Shown piece after piece: positions 46,276 through 55,829 of a stretch of DNA of 64,000 nucleotides; position 1 is the stretch's first letter; each line of letters begins with the position of its first letter. The DNA comes from [Clostridium] clostridioforme AGR2157 (GTDB lineage: Bacteria > Bacillota > Clostridia > Lachnospirales > Lachnospiraceae). The stretch is from assembly GCF_000424325.1 (NCBI RefSeq), contig NZ_AUJR01000034.1, positions 1 through 64,000 of the forward strand. The letters are read 5' to 3'. Made by a program: the position numbers and the translations under genes. The notes beneath the pieces were generated by a model. It searched no databases, was not told where the DNA came from, and worked only from the letters and a program-made list of their open reading frames with translations.

Positions 46276-47322
46276 ATGAAAAAAAGATGGTTAGCAGGAA
46301 TGATGGCAGCAGCTATTGCACTGAGCATGACTGCTTGTGGAGGAGGAACTGCAAACAGCACTGCCGCAGCGGCAGCTGATACCACCGCTGCCCAGACAGG
46401 CGCTCAGGCAGCCGCGGCAGATACAGAGGCACAGGCATCTGACTGGGCCCCCAGCACAACGGTTTCCATCGTGGTTCCGGCTGGCGCCGGCGGCAATACT
46501 GACCTTTCCGCCCGTGTATTCGCGGAGTATGCCAAGAAGATGACAGGCGCTGATTTTATCGTTGTAAACGCAAACGGCGCGGCCGGCTCCGTGGCTGCCA
46601 ACCAGGTGCTTTCCGCTGCGCCGGACGGCCATACCTTCCTGTACGGCCACAATCTGGTAAACGTAGCCAACATTGCCGGTGTAACGGATTATAACTACAC
46701 TGCATTTAAATTAGGACCCACATTTGCACTTGATCCTGCACAGCAGATGTATGCAAACCCGGATAAATACAAGACCCTGGACGAGTTCATCGAGGCAGCC
46801 AAGGCAGCTCCCGGACAGCTAAAGGCATGTACCGAGGTTGGCGCCTACACCTACTACGAGCTGCTGGCATTTGAGGAGGCGGCGGGAATTGATCTGGATT
46901 TAGTGGACGTGGGATCCAACTCCGACAAGGTGGCAGCTATGCTGTCCGGACAGGTGGACCTGATGCCGGGCGCTTACATCAACTGCAAGGATTATCTGGA
47001 AGCAGGACAGTTTGTATGTCTGGGCGCTCCAACTGAGGAGAGATATGACCTGATTAAGGACATCCCAACCCTGAAAGAGCAAGGCGTTGACCTGGTATAC
47101 CCTAACTGCGAATTCTCCTTCTACTTTCCAAAGGAAACACCTGACAGCGTAATCGCATGGTATGACAACCTGGTAAAAGAGATGACATCTGATCCGGAAG
47201 CCCAGGAAGCCATCAAGAAAGTGGAGATGGAGCCATATTACTTAAGCGCAGCCGACTCCGAGAAAAACGATGAGAGAATCTACACTGAAATCAAGGAGAT
47301 TGCAGACGATTTAGCAAAATAA
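46276..47322 (+). CDS. tctC: TctC-type solute-binding lipoprotein
   Basis: About 348 residues. Lipobox AIALSMTAC, an Ala-rich linker, then the TctC/Bug fold (VSIVVPAGAGGNTDLSARVF, NANGAAGSVAANQVLSAAPD, MLSGQVDLMPGAYINCKDYL). It captures the dicarboxylate outside the cell for TctAB. The ATG at 46276 follows AGGAGAG. Confidence 0.93.
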   Translation: MKKRWLAGMMAAAIALSMTACGGGTANSTAAAAADTTAAQTGAQAAAADTEAQASDWAPSTTVSIVVPAGAGGNTDLSARVFAEYAKKMTGADFIVVNANGAAGSVAANQVLSAAPDGHTFLYGHNLVNVANIAGVTDYNYTAFKLGPTFALDPAQQMYANPDKYKTLDEFIEAAKAAPGQLKACTEVGAYTYYELLAFEEAAGIDLDLVDVGSNSDKVAAMLSGQVDLMPGAYINCKDYLEAGQFVCLGAPTEERYDLIKDIPTLKEQGVDLVYPNCEFSFYFPKETPDSVIAWYDNLVKEMTSDPEAQEAIKKVEMEPYYLSAADSEKNDERIYTEIKEIADDLAK

Positions 47323-47360
47323 CCATCTAATCCAGGCTTTCAGGCAGCAGGGACGGAAAA

Positions 47361-47398
47361 CATGGCCCCGGACAGAATCCATCTGTTCCGGGGCCATG
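47361..47398. terminator. Strong hairpin between convergent tctC and lysR
   Basis: Perfect 12-base arms CATGGCCCCGGA (47361-47372) and TCCGGGGCCATG (47387-47398), with further pairing inside. The minus-strand transcript continues with TTTT, so it terminates the LysR gene best. It may act in both directions. Confidence 0.75.
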
Positions 47399-47402
47399 AC
47401 GT

Positions 47403-48305
47403 TTAACCCTGATTGGAGAAGTAGTGGAGGATATCGTGGCAGAGAGTGCTTTCCGGCCGGTTCATGACCCAGTTCTTTCTGGTCACAAAGGCGTTCAAAC
47501 GGTACAGCCTGGGCTCCAGCGGATAGTAGGATACATGCTCCCTGTCTATGGCACAGGAGGCTCCTATGAAGGTGATGCCGATTCCCATAGCCACCATGCT
47601 GCGGGTGGCTATGATGCTGTTGGTCTCGCACATGGTACTGGGAATCCAGCCGGCGGCCTCGATAATCTGGTCGGTCAGACAGCGGAGAGTGGAGCCCCTC
47701 TTGGACATCAGTATATTATCCTCGCTGAAATACCTGGCAAACTCAGGTATGGTAACGGGCCGCCCCGGATTAATCCTGCAGTAGGGATGGGTTCTGGGGA
47801 TGGCAAAGAATATTTCCTCCCGTCTGAGCACATGGGCTTGGTCCCGCGAAAAGGGCTCCACGGTATTGAGAGCCATGATGCCGCAGTCAATGTTTTCCTC
47901 CAGAATAAGCTGGGTAAGGGAGGGAACATTGGTTTCGGATATCTCGATGGTCACATCCGGGAATCTGGATTTGAAAGGCGGAATCAGCTCTGTCAGCATC
48001 CTGAGGGCAAACTGGGAGGTGACTCCAATGGTGATGTGTCCCCGGTTGTCCAGGTTTTGTATGTTCTGATAAAGATTGTCCTTAATGGCCATGACCTTTT
48101 CCGCCGCGTCAATATAGAGCCTGCCTGCTGCTGTGAGAGTAAGCCTGCCCTTGCTCCGGTAAAAGAGCGGGGTGCCCAGTTCGCTCTCCAGCTTGGACAG
48201 ATACTGGCTCAGAGTGGACTGGGATACAAACAGTTCCTCCGCGGCTTTTGTCATGTTCTCCTTTTTGGCTATGGTCAATATATAACTCAGGTATTTTGTG
48301 TCCAA
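47403..48305 (-). CDS. LysR-family regulator, divergent from garD
   Basis: 300 residues: N-terminal HTH (MDTKYLSYILTIAKKENMTK, VSQSTLSQYLSKLESELGTP) and a C-terminal effector domain (ITIGVTSQFALRMLTELIPP). It starts at TTG with AAGGAGG eight bases away. Divergent orientation suggests control of garD. The long plus-strand frame over it is a shadow. Confidence 0.9.
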   Translation of the reverse strand: MDTKYLSYILTIAKKENMTKAAEELFVSQSTLSQYLSKLESELGTPLFYRSKGRLTLTAAGRLYIDAAEKVMAIKDNLYQNIQNLDNRGHITIGVTSQFALRMLTELIPPFKSRFPDVTIEISETNVPSLTQLILEENIDCGIMALNTVEPFSRDQAHVLRREEIFFAIPRTHPYCRINPGRPVTIPEFARYFSEDNILMSKRGSTLRCLTDQIIEAAGWIPSTMCETNSIIATRSMVAMGIGITFIGASCAIDREHVSYYPLEPRLYRLNAFVTRKNWVMNRPESTLCHDILHYFSNQG

Positions 48306-48433
48306 TTGGCTGGCCTCCTTGCGCTGAACCAGTTTTTTGCCGGTTCTTTAACGTTATTATAGCAAAGAAACACAGCCCTTGAAAGCAAAACAGAACTATT
48401 AATAATTCTAAGAGAAAGCTTAAATTTAATAAT

Positions 48434-48462
48434 TTTACTTATGAGTACCCCATTGATATAAT
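48434..48462 (+). promoter_or_regulatory. garD promoter
   Basis: TTTACT (48434-48439) and TATAAT (48457-48462), spacer 17 bases. AT-rich TAATAATT repeats just upstream (about 48398-48435) could be the LysR site. Confidence 0.6.
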
Positions 48463-48519
48463 TAAGCCAATGAAAAATACCATAGATTTTGAATCCAATC
48501 ACAGCAGGAGGAGACAAAA

Positions 48520-50037
48520 ATGAGCAGTCCTTTATACATTAAAATCAGCGATAAAGACAACGTGGCCATTGCGGTCAATGACATTCCGGCCGGAACCCTG
48601 GTCATGGACGGCGTGCGCGCGAAGCAGGACATTCCGCAGGCCCATAAGATAGCCCTGTGCGACATACCGGAAGGCGGTAAGATTATCCGGTACGGCGTGG
48701 TCTTGGGATATGCCATTAACCCCATCGGAAAAGGGCAGTGGATTAACGAAAAGATGCTGGAGCTTCCCACCCCGCCCTCAGTGGACGAGATGAAATTTGC
48801 CGCCAATCTGGTGACAGATCTGCCAAAACCGCCTGTGGACACCTGGGAAGGGTATGTAAATCCAAATGGAGGATATGCCGGAACCCGCAACATACTGGGT
48901 ATCAGCACCACGGTCCAGTGTGTCACAGGCGTTCTGAATATAGCCGTGGCCAGGATGAAGAGCGAGCTGCTTCCGAAATATCCCAATGTGGACGACATCG
49001 TCCCCATCAACCATGCTTACGGCTGCGGTGTGGCCATCAATGCACCCGAGGCAAAGGTCCCCATCCGCGCCCTGAGAAACCTGGCCAAGCATCCCAATTT
49101 TGGCGGGGAGCTGATGGTCGTGGGGCTGGGCTGTGAAAAGTTCACCGTGGAAATGCTCCTTGACCAGGCGGATATTTCCCCTGACAATGTCATCATACTG
49201 CAGGAGAAAAGGGGCTTTGACGATATGGTAAATTCCCTGATGGAGATGGCGGACAGGAAGCTGGCCAGGCTTAACCGGAGAAGGCGCCAGACACTGCCCC
49301 TTTCCGAACTTCTGATTGGCATGCAGTGCGGGGGCAGCGATGCCTTTTCCGGCGTCACGGCCAACCCCAGCGCAGGCTATGCCGCGGACATGCTGGTAAA
49401 GGGCGGCGCCACGGTCCTGTTTTCCGAGGTGACGGAGGTAAGGGACGGCGTGTACCTTCTGGGAGAGCGCTGCGTCAGCGAGAAAGTGGGGAAGAAACTG
49501 GCAGCCGAGATGAAATGGTATGACCATTACCTGGAAAACGGCCAGGTGGACCGCAGCGCCAACCCCACTCCGGGCAACAAAAAGGGCGGGCTCTCCAACA
49601 TCGTGGAGAAGGCCATGGGCTCCATTGCCAAGTCCGGCACCTCCCCCATCGTGGAAGTACTGTCTCCGGCGGAAAAACCTTCCCAAAAGGGGCTGATTTA
49701 CGCTGCCACACCGGCCAGCGACATAGTCTGCGGACCCTGCCAGCTGGCCAGCGGCATCGGACTTCAGGTGTTCATGACAGGAAGAGGAACTCCTTACGGC
49801 CTGGCCATTGCCCCGGTCATCAAGGTGTGTTCCAGAAATGACATGAAGATGCAGTGGCAGGACCTGATTGATGTAAACGCAGGCCCCATTGCCACCGGAG
49901 ACGCCACCATCCAGGACATCGGAACCCAGCTGTTCCATGAGATTGTGGATGTGGCCAGCGGCAGGAAGCAGAGCTTTGCGGAGAAGTATAAACTGCACAA
50001 TGATTTGTGCATCTTTAATCCTGCGCCGATAACCTGA
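48520..50037 (+). CDS. garD: Galactarate dehydratase (UxaA/GarD family)
   Basis: 505 residues. N-terminal SAF domain ([20 protein letters not shown]) and the large UxaA-type catalytic domain ([73 protein letters not shown]). The fused, about 500-residue form matches GarD. UxaA altronate dehydratase is the close alternative; the two glucarate dehydratases nearby favour GarD. It makes 5-dehydro-4-deoxyglucarate, the same product as GudD. AGGAGG precedes the ATG. Confidence 0.88.
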   Translation: MSSPLYIKISDKDNVAIAVNDIPAGTLVMDGVRAKQDIPQAHKIALCDIPEGGKIIRYGVVLGYAINPIGKGQWINEKMLELPTPPSVDEMKFAANLVTDLPKPPVDTWEGYVNPNGGYAGTRNILGISTTVQCVTGVLNIAVARMKSELLPKYPNVDDIVPINHAYGCGVAINAPEAKVPIRALRNLAKHPNFGGELMVVGLGCEKFTVEMLLDQADISPDNVIILQEKRGFDDMVNSLMEMADRKLARLNRRRRQTLPLSELLIGMQCGGSDAFSGVTANPSAGYAADMLVKGGATVLFSEVTEVRDGVYLLGERCVSEKVGKKLAAEMKWYDHYLENGQVDRSANPTPGNKKGGLSNIVEKAMGSIAKSGTSPIVEVLSPAEKPSQKGLIYAATPASDIVCGPCQLASGIGLQVFMTGRGTPYGLAIAPVIKVCSRNDMKMQWQDLIDVNAGPIATGDATIQDIGTQLFHEIVDVASGRKQSFAEKYKLHNDLCIFNPAPIT

Positions 50038-50130
50038 TGAAAAATCCATTCATTAATTTAATCCCAACCACTGGAACCCTCCGTAGCTGCATGTTATAAT
50101 CAATATAATGTTGGGGTAAACAAATCGGAA

Positions 50131-50157
50131 GCGGCAGTTTTTACTGCCGCTTTTTTT
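50131..50157 (+). terminator. Terminator after garD
   Basis: GCGGCAGT (50131-50138) / ACTGCCGC (50143-50150), 4-base loop, seven T residues. Confidence 0.9.
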
Positions 50158-50259
50158 GAACATTTTTCCGTATTGGCCTTCATATAAACACGGTTTTCCC
50201 AAAAGCCGGGCAGCCGAAAACAATAAGTTTTTCTAAGAATGAAAATAAATTTAAGTAAT

Positions 50260-50288
50260 TTGACTAAGTGTACATTCTCTTATAAAAT
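50260..50288 (+). promoter_or_regulatory. Promoter of the second glucarate dehydratase gene
   Basis: TTGACT (50260-50265) and TAAAAT (50283-50288), spacer 17 bases. The spacer from 50158 to 50346 is AT-rich and contains no gene. Confidence 0.55.
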
Positions 50289-50346
50289 AAAGATAACAAC
50301 AACGAAATTCAATCAAATCCTATCAAATAAAAGGAGAGCAACGATT

Positions 50347-51678
50347 ATGACAACACCTGTAATCACAAAGATGGAAGTGTATCCGGTAGCAGGAAAGGAT
50401 TGCATGGAGCTGAACCTGAGCGGCGCCCACGCACCTTATTTCACAAGGAATGTGGTGGTTCTTTACGCGGATAACGGCGAGATGGGCGTGGGTGAGGTTC
50501 CTGGCGGCCAAAAGATTACCAAGGCCCTGGAGGAATGCATTCCGATGGTGGAAGGAACCAGGATTGGCGAGTATAAAAGCACTCTGTTAAAGATAAAGAG
50601 ATACCTGGATTCAAAAGGTGAGGAGGACGTGAGAGGAAATCAGACCTTTGACCTGAGGACCGGAGTTCATGTTATCACAGCCATTGAGGCGCCCTGTCTG
50701 GATTTGCTGGGAAAACATCTGGATGTTCCTGTATGTGAGCTGCTGGGCGATGGACAGCAGAGGGACAAGGTAAGAATGCTGGGCTACCTGTTCTTTGTGG
50801 GGGACCGCAATAAGACGGACCTGGCATACGATGCCGAACCGGACGCGGACTGCCAGTGGTACAGAATCCGCCATGAGGAGGCGCTCACCGCAGACAAGAT
50901 TGTGGCTTTTGCCAGAGCCACAAAGGAGAAATACGGGTTCCAGGATTTCAAGTTAAAGGGCGGAGTCCTTGCAGGGAATGAAGAAATGGAAGTAATCCGC
51001 GCCTTAAAGAAGGAGTTTCCGGATGCAAGAATAGACCTGGATCCCAACGGAGGATGGCTCCTGGAGGAAGCCGTGGAGTATGTAAAAGGTATGCAGGGCA
51101 TCCTGACCTATTGTGAGGACCCGTGCGGGGCCGAGGGCGTTTATTCGGGCCGTGAAATTATGAGCGAGTTCCGCCGCCGTACCGGATTCCCCACAGCTAC
51201 CAACATGATAGCGACAGACTGGAGAGAGGTGGGTCATTCCCTGGAATCCCAGGCAGTGGATATTATTCTGGCCGACCCCCATTTCTGGACCATGAACGGT
51301 TCTGTAAGGGTTGCCCAGATGTGCCATGATTTCGGATATACATGGGGCAGCCATTCCAACAACCATTTTGATATTTCGCTGGCCATGTTTACCCAGGTGG
51401 GAGCAGCCGTGCCGGGTGAATATAATGCGCTGGATACCCACTGGATTTGGCAGGAGGGACTGGAGCGCCTGACCAAGGAACCCCTGCAGATTGTAAACGG
51501 CTGTGTGGAAGTTCCCAGGAAACCGGGACTTGGCATTGATGTGGACCTGGAACAGGTAAAGAAAGCCCATCAGCTGTATCTGGACAACTGTCTGGGCGGC
51601 AGGGATGACTCCGTTGTCATGCAGTATCTGATTCCGGGTTGGAAGTTTAATTCCAAGAAACCCTGCCTGGTACGCTAG
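50347..51678 (+). CDS. Second glucarate dehydratase (GudD/GudX-like)
   Basis: 443 residues, enolase superfamily. Lys202/Lys204 (FKLKGGV), Asp232 (DPNGGW), Glu257 (YCEDPCG), Asn286 (ATNMIATDW) and His336 ([10 protein letters not shown]) are all present, so it should be active. It is clearly divergent from the copy at 42710 in the N-terminal capping domain, and it has its own promoter. In enterobacteria the GudX paralogue is a poor enzyme despite retained residues, so a helper or different-substrate role is possible. The ATG at 50347 follows AAAGGAGAG; the upstream frame is not conserved. Confidence 0.88.
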   Translation: MTTPVITKMEVYPVAGKDCMELNLSGAHAPYFTRNVVVLYADNGEMGVGEVPGGQKITKALEECIPMVEGTRIGEYKSTLLKIKRYLDSKGEEDVRGNQTFDLRTGVHVITAIEAPCLDLLGKHLDVPVCELLGDGQQRDKVRMLGYLFFVGDRNKTDLAYDAEPDADCQWYRIRHEEALTADKIVAFARATKEKYGFQDFKLKGGVLAGNEEMEVIRALKKEFPDARIDLDPNGGWLLEEAVEYVKGMQGILTYCEDPCGAEGVYSGREIMSEFRRRTGFPTATNMIATDWREVGHSLESQAVDIILADPHFWTMNGSVRVAQMCHDFGYTWGSHSNNHFDISLAMFTQVGAAVPGEYNALDTHWIWQEGLERLTKEPLQIVNGCVEVPRKPGLGIDVDLEQVKKAHQLYLDNCLGGRDDSVVMQYLIPGWKFNSKKPCLVR

Positions 51679-51860
51679 ATCCTGTCTGAAACGCCATTGC
51701 ATTCAGCTGTTTCAACGACAGCGGATTCTGAGTATTCAACGGAATGTTCGGTCTGACAGGACTTGAAGGACCAGCTGAAATGTAAGACGGCAAGCTGTAT
51801 ATTGCATATACTTGAGCAGACAGAATTTCCCCGCTGTCTGCTCATACTGTTTTCTGTAAA

Positions 51861-52022
51861 TCACACATTTTGATAATAATCCAGTACAGTATCTAAAAAC
51901 TTGACACAGGCATTTGAATGTACCGCGTTGTTTTTCCAGGCAATTGTCTTGCGGGCAGCATAGGGATGCAGCTTTGAGACAAGGAGCAGCGTGGTTTCTA
52001 ATTTCCCGATTCTTTTAATCGT
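51861..52022 (-). pseudogene. LysR-family regulator, C-terminal remnant
   Basis: The minus strand reads AWTIKRIGKLETTLLLVSKL, then HPYAARKTIAWKNNAVHSN and FLDTVLDYYQNV with a stop at 51863-51861. This is the composition and ending of a LysR effector domain (HPYAAR, then FLDTV helix), but I could not test homology. It is cut at about 52022, where an enolase-superfamily fragment begins on the other strand. 51679-51860 contains nothing recognisable beyond a weak dyad (CCTGTCTGA ... TCTGACAGG). Confidence 0.45.
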
Positions 52023-52470
52023 CCAGGCTGAAGGCTGTCCGTGAAGCGATTGGGCCTGATGTGGACATTATTATTGAAAATCACTCCTTTACAGACGCAC
52101 AGTCATCCACTCAGATTGGCCTGACAGCAAAAAAATATGATATCTTTTACTTCGAGGAGCCCACGACCCCCACGCCCCAGCTCAGCAAATATGTTCACGA
52201 TAACACGGGACTGACCGTTGCAAACGGGGAACGGATTTATACAAGATGGCAGTATGCGGATTATTTTAAGGAAAATGCAATCCAGGTGATCCAGCCGGAT
52301 ATCGGAACCTGCGGCAGCCCTGCAGATTGAGGCCGCAATTCCGAATTTCGTCATCCATGAGCATCACACCTATGCATTAAGCCCATTCAACAGGGAGCTT
52401 TGCATTTATGATTACCAGCCGGAACATGGCAAATACCAGGTGCCGGACCGTCCCGACATGTATTGTTGTC
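52023..52470 (+). pseudogene. Mandelate racemase/enolase-superfamily dehydratase, remnant with internal deletion
   Basis: RLKAVREAIGPDVDIIIENH starts mid-domain. IFYFEEPTTPTP carries the second metal glutamate, TVANGERIYTRWQYAD the third region, and VIQPDIGTCG follows. The frame then breaks and, after a gap that would contain the HVCGG-type histidine segment, resumes as AALQIEAAIPNFVIHEHHTY to YQVPDRPDM. The 5' third is missing. It is related to galactonate-type dehydratases and is non-functional. Confidence 0.65.
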
Positions 52471-52496
52471 CTGCCCTGTTCGTTTCATCTGTATTC

Positions 52497-53405
52497 TCAT
52501 AAAAGCAGCATCAGAACCGGTATGGTTGCCAGGGACATGATGGTGGTGGTGACAATACAGCGGGAGGCGTAATCCTCATCCGCCCCGTATTTGGCTGCCA
52601 GAAGGGCACTGGTGCTTCCCGCAGGCATACCGGTAAGGATAAGGGAGACACCTGCCAGCATGGGCTCCGCGTGAATGAGGTTCAATATAAACAGGGCCAC
52701 TAAGGGCAGCGCTATGAGACGCACAAAAGCCAGATAAAAAATACTTGGCTCCAGAAGTTTTTTCCACGGAACCCCGATGAGCATGGTGCCAATCACCATC
52801 ATGGAAAGAGGTGTGGTGACGGCTCCTATATTGGCAACGGCCTCGTCTAAAAAGCCCGGAACCGGAAATCCGGTCATCCTGCGGATAATGCCCAGAAATA
52901 CAGTGACGATACAGGGATTCAGAAGGATATTCCTGCATTTTGTCCTGAAATCAGCGGTGGTGAACATGGCCAGGCCCGCGGTCCACATGAAGATACGGTT
53001 GGGAATGATAAAGATGGATGCGGCAAAAAGACCGTCGCTTCCATATACCGCCGACACCATAGGCATTCCTAAAAACCCTGAATTATTGACCAAAGTACAG
53101 TATTGAAGGATACTCTTTTTCTTTTGCGGGTATTTATTATATATAACTTTTCCCAACAGAAAGGAGAGGATGGAGATGGCAACAGCCACCACCAGGATTA
53201 AGGCTGTCTGTATCAGCACCTCCGGGGTCAGGGGCTTGTTGAAGGAATTAAAAATCATGCACGGCAGGGTGATTTTAAGTATGATGTCCACCAGTTTTTT
53301 CTTGGTTTCCCGGTCAATGAGTCCTGCCTTCATGCAGTACATCCCCACAGCCAGGTAAACCAGAAGTACCATCTGGGCATTGAGCATTCTCGAAAAGCTT
53401 TCCAT
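52497..53405 (-). CDS. AEC-family (auxin efflux carrier) transporter
   Basis: 302 residues and about ten membrane segments. VLLVYLAVGMYCMKAGLIDR is the typical AEC start, with NNSGFLGMPMVSAVYG and the C-terminal GMPAGSTSALLAAKYGAD half-repeat motif. Members carry organic acids such as malate. It starts at ATG 53405 with GGAGG nearby. It sits beside sugar-acid genes, but no substrate can be assigned. Confidence 0.87.
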   Translation of the reverse strand: MESFSRMLNAQMVLLVYLAVGMYCMKAGLIDRETKKKLVDIILKITLPCMIFNSFNKPLTPEVLIQTALILVVAVAISILSFLLGKVIYNKYPQKKKSILQYCTLVNNSGFLGMPMVSAVYGSDGLFAASIFIIPNRIFMWTAGLAMFTTADFRTKCRNILLNPCIVTVFLGIIRRMTGFPVPGFLDEAVANIGAVTTPLSMMVIGTMLIGVPWKKLLEPSIFYLAFVRLIALPLVALFILNLIHAEPMLAGVSLILTGMPAGSTSALLAAKYGADEDYASRCIVTTTIMSLATIPVLMLLL

Positions 53406-53535
53406 AAGTTCGGTTCCTCCAATGATGTATAAAATAATGGCACTGTTTCCAGGGTGTGCCAGTTAAAGTATACCGCAATTCCCATTGCATGGCTAATTAG
53501 TTTTTCAACGAGATACAATTAGAAATTTTAATTCA

Positions 53536-53564
53536 TTGACAGCGGCCCTTTATTAAAATATAAT
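53536..53564 (+). promoter_or_regulatory. Consensus promoter of the D,D-carboxypeptidase gene
   Basis: TTGACA (53536-53541) and TATAAT (53559-53564) with a 17-base spacer, a perfect sigma-A promoter. It also rules out the ATG at 53566, which would be untranscribed or leaderless. Confidence 0.85.
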
Positions 53565-53607
53565 CATGGATAGGCTGTTTTATTTTGATGAAAAAGAAGA
53601 GGTAATT

Positions 53608-55044
53608 ATGCGTCGTATATCCTACATAATCACAAGTCTAATCATGGTCTTTTCAATGACCACCATCACTGCCTTTGCAAAACCGGACTGGCCCATAGAT
53701 ACAGGGGTTCAGTCAGAGGCAGGCATTGTCATGGATATGGATTCCGGGGCCGTGCTGTTTGCCCAGAACATACACGAGCAAAAGATTCCGGCCAGCATCA
53801 CCAAACTGCTGACAGCTCTTGTGGTTATTGAAAATACCAATGACCTGGACGCGCCGGTTACATTTTCCCATGACGCCATATACAACGTGGAATCCGGGGC
53901 CGGCAACAAGTTCAACCTGGAGGAAGGGGATGTATTAAGCGTCCGCCAATGTCTCTACGCCATGCTGCTCCAGTCATCCAACCAGTCGGCCAACGCCCTG
54001 GCGGAGTATGTGGCGGGCAGCAGACAGGCTTTTGTGGACATGATGAACCAGAGGATTGAGGAGCTTGGCTGTAATGAAAGCCATTTTGCCAATCCCTCCG
54101 GTTTGAACGACGACACCCAGCGCACCACGGCCTACGACATGGCCATCATAGCCAGGGCCTGTTTCCAGAACCCCACCGTGCTGGAGATTGCCTCAGCCAG
54201 GACTTCTTCCATACCAGCCACTACCAACAATCCCAATGGGCGGACATTTTCCATCGAGCACAAGATGCTGCTGTCAGACGATTCCAACTATTATCCCGAC
54301 GCCATTGCAGGTAAGACCGGCTGGACATCCCAGGCCGGACAGACCCTTGTCACCTACGCCAGACGGGAGGGCAGAGGCCAGATTGCAGTCACTCTTAAGA
54401 GTACCCAGAAAACCCACTATTCGGATACAAAGACCATTCTGGATTTCTGCTTTGCAAAATTCAAGAATGTGAACATAGCTGACAATGAAACCGAATACGT
54501 CACAGGCAGCGCGCCTGTAACCATTGGGGCGGAGACATATAATCCTTCGGAACTCTCCATTGACAGCGGAGCAGTCATCACCATCCCCAATGACGCGCAG
54601 TTTACAGATGCGAACAAGACACTTGAGACGGATTTGCCTGAGGGCCATCCCCAGGAAGCCGTGGCCAGACTGGTCTACACCTATAACGAGCGCAGGGTTG
54701 GGGACGCGTGGATTTACAGCTCCAGTGCGCAGGCAGTAAACGCAACTCCCTCTGAGCCCGGCGGGGACACTCCACCGGAGAGCCGGCCTGCAGAGGACGG
54801 ACAGGAGGGAAATACCGGCTTTACGCTTCCAAGGGCAGTGCTCATAGGCGGCGGCGCGGTCCTGGTTCTGGCACTGCTTGCAGGCGGCGGAGTATTCTGG
54901 TTTAAAAGACGGCAGGCAGCGGAGCGGGAACGCCAGCGCATCCTCAGGGAAAAGCGCAGACAGCGTCTGGCGGATATAGGTTATACGGAAGAGGATTTCG
55001 AGCGCCTGTTAGATGAACGAAGAAAGCAGCATGACATGCGCTGA
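53608..55044 (+). CDS. dacF: D-alanyl-D-alanine carboxypeptidase (S11 family, PBP5-like)
   Basis: About 478 residues. A signal peptide ends after TTITAFA. The S11 domain has SxxK in PASITKLLTALV, SxN in QSSNQSANALAEYV and KTG in AGKTGWTSQAG. A PBP5-like C-terminal domain, a Pro/Glu-rich linker, one membrane helix (VLIGGGAVLVLALLAGGGVF) and a highly charged cytoplasmic tail of about 45 residues follow. Usual family members end in an amphipathic anchor, so a transmembrane helix with a tail is a lineage variant. It trims peptidoglycan pentapeptides. The ATG at 53608 has GAAGAGG upstream. The symbol is tentative. Confidence 0.88.
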   Translation: MRRISYIITSLIMVFSMTTITAFAKPDWPIDTGVQSEAGIVMDMDSGAVLFAQNIHEQKIPASITKLLTALVVIENTNDLDAPVTFSHDAIYNVESGAGNKFNLEEGDVLSVRQCLYAMLLQSSNQSANALAEYVAGSRQAFVDMMNQRIEELGCNESHFANPSGLNDDTQRTTAYDMAIIARACFQNPTVLEIASARTSSIPATTNNPNGRTFSIEHKMLLSDDSNYYPDAIAGKTGWTSQAGQTLVTYARREGRGQIAVTLKSTQKTHYSDTKTILDFCFAKFKNVNIADNETEYVTGSAPVTIGAETYNPSELSIDSGAVITIPNDAQFTDANKTLETDLPEGHPQEAVARLVYTYNERRVGDAWIYSSSAQAVNATPSEPGGDTPPESRPAEDGQEGNTGFTLPRAVLIGGGAVLVLALLAGGGVFWFKRRQAAERERQRILREKRRQRLADIGYTEEDFERLLDERRKQHDMR

Positions 55045-55178
55045 TCCGCATTATGTGACAGATAAAAATAGCAGGAAAGAGACGCAGACAGGAGGTTTCG
55101 TGAATGGCTGTCTGCGTCTTTTTCGGTACTTTCGCCCGGACGGATATGCCCGGGGATATAATGGGAGGAGCAAACTTC

Positions 55179-55829
55179 ATGGCATATTTTCCGTTTTTTG
55201 CAGATATTGAGGGAATGAAATGGCTGATTGCGGGCGGCGGAGGCGTGGCCTTGAGAAAGGTGCGGGATCTGCTTCCCTATGGAGCGGTCATCGAGGTGGT
55301 ATCCCCGGACATGTGCCCTGGTCTGGATGCGCTGGCGCAAGACAATGCATACACGGACGTCCTTAAGCTGACAAGAAAAGAATTCGGGGACAGGGACCTG
55401 GACGGGGCCGACTTTGTCATTGCGGCCACGTCTGAGCCTGGCCTTAACAGCAGGATATCCGCCCTGTGCCGTTCAAAAAGGATTCCTGTAAATGTGGTGG
55501 ATGTGAAGGAGGAATGTTCCTTTATCTTCCCGTCCATTGTGCGGGACGGTCCTGTGGTGGTGGGAATTTCTACCGGCGGCATGAGCCCTGTCATAGCCAG
55601 GTATCTGAAGGCCAGAATCCAGTCCGCAATGCCGGACAGCCTGGGAGATCTGACAGCCCGGCTGGGGGCTTACAGAAAGACGGTCAAAGACCTGTTCCCT
55701 GACTCGCCCCAGGTCCGTTCAGCCCTGTTTTACGAGCTGGCGGAGGAAGGGCTCAGCCATAACGGCTGTCTCACACAGGAACAGGCGCAAATCATAATAA
55801 ACAGAAAGCTGGAACAGAAACATGAATGA
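55179..55829 (+). CDS. Precorrin-2 dehydrogenase (siroheme synthase, CysG N-terminal type)
   Basis: 216 residues. Rossmann domain MKWLIAGGGGVALRKVRDLL, then NVVDVKEECSFIFPSIV and GISTGGMSPVIARYLKARIQ, the CysG-B/Met8p pattern. It oxidises precorrin-2 to sirohydrochlorin with NAD and may insert iron. ATG 55179 is chosen for the GGGAGGAG site eight bases away; the longer frame upstream is unlike the family. It overlaps hemC by eight bases. Confidence 0.88.
   Translation: MAYFPFFADIEGMKWLIAGGGGVALRKVRDLLPYGAVIEVVSPDMCPGLDALAQDNAYTDVLKLTRKEFGDRDLDGADFVIAATSEPGLNSRISALCRSKRIPVNVVDVKEECSFIFPSIVRDGPVVVGISTGGMSPVIARYLKARIQSAMPDSLGDLTARLGAYRKTVKDLFPDSPQVRSALFYELAEEGLSHNGCLTQEQAQIIINRKLEQKHE

Noticed and set aside
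47424-48362. Plus-strand 312-codon open frame
   Set aside because: It is antisense to the LysR gene at 47403-48305, which has clear HTH motifs and AAGGAGG.
48778-50049. Minus-strand 423-codon open frame
   Set aside because: It lies entirely antisense to garD, has the low-complexity His/Gly-rich composition of a shadow frame and no start signal.
53566-53607. Upstream start for the D,D-carboxypeptidase
   Set aside because: It lies two bases after the -10 box and would disrupt the signal peptide.
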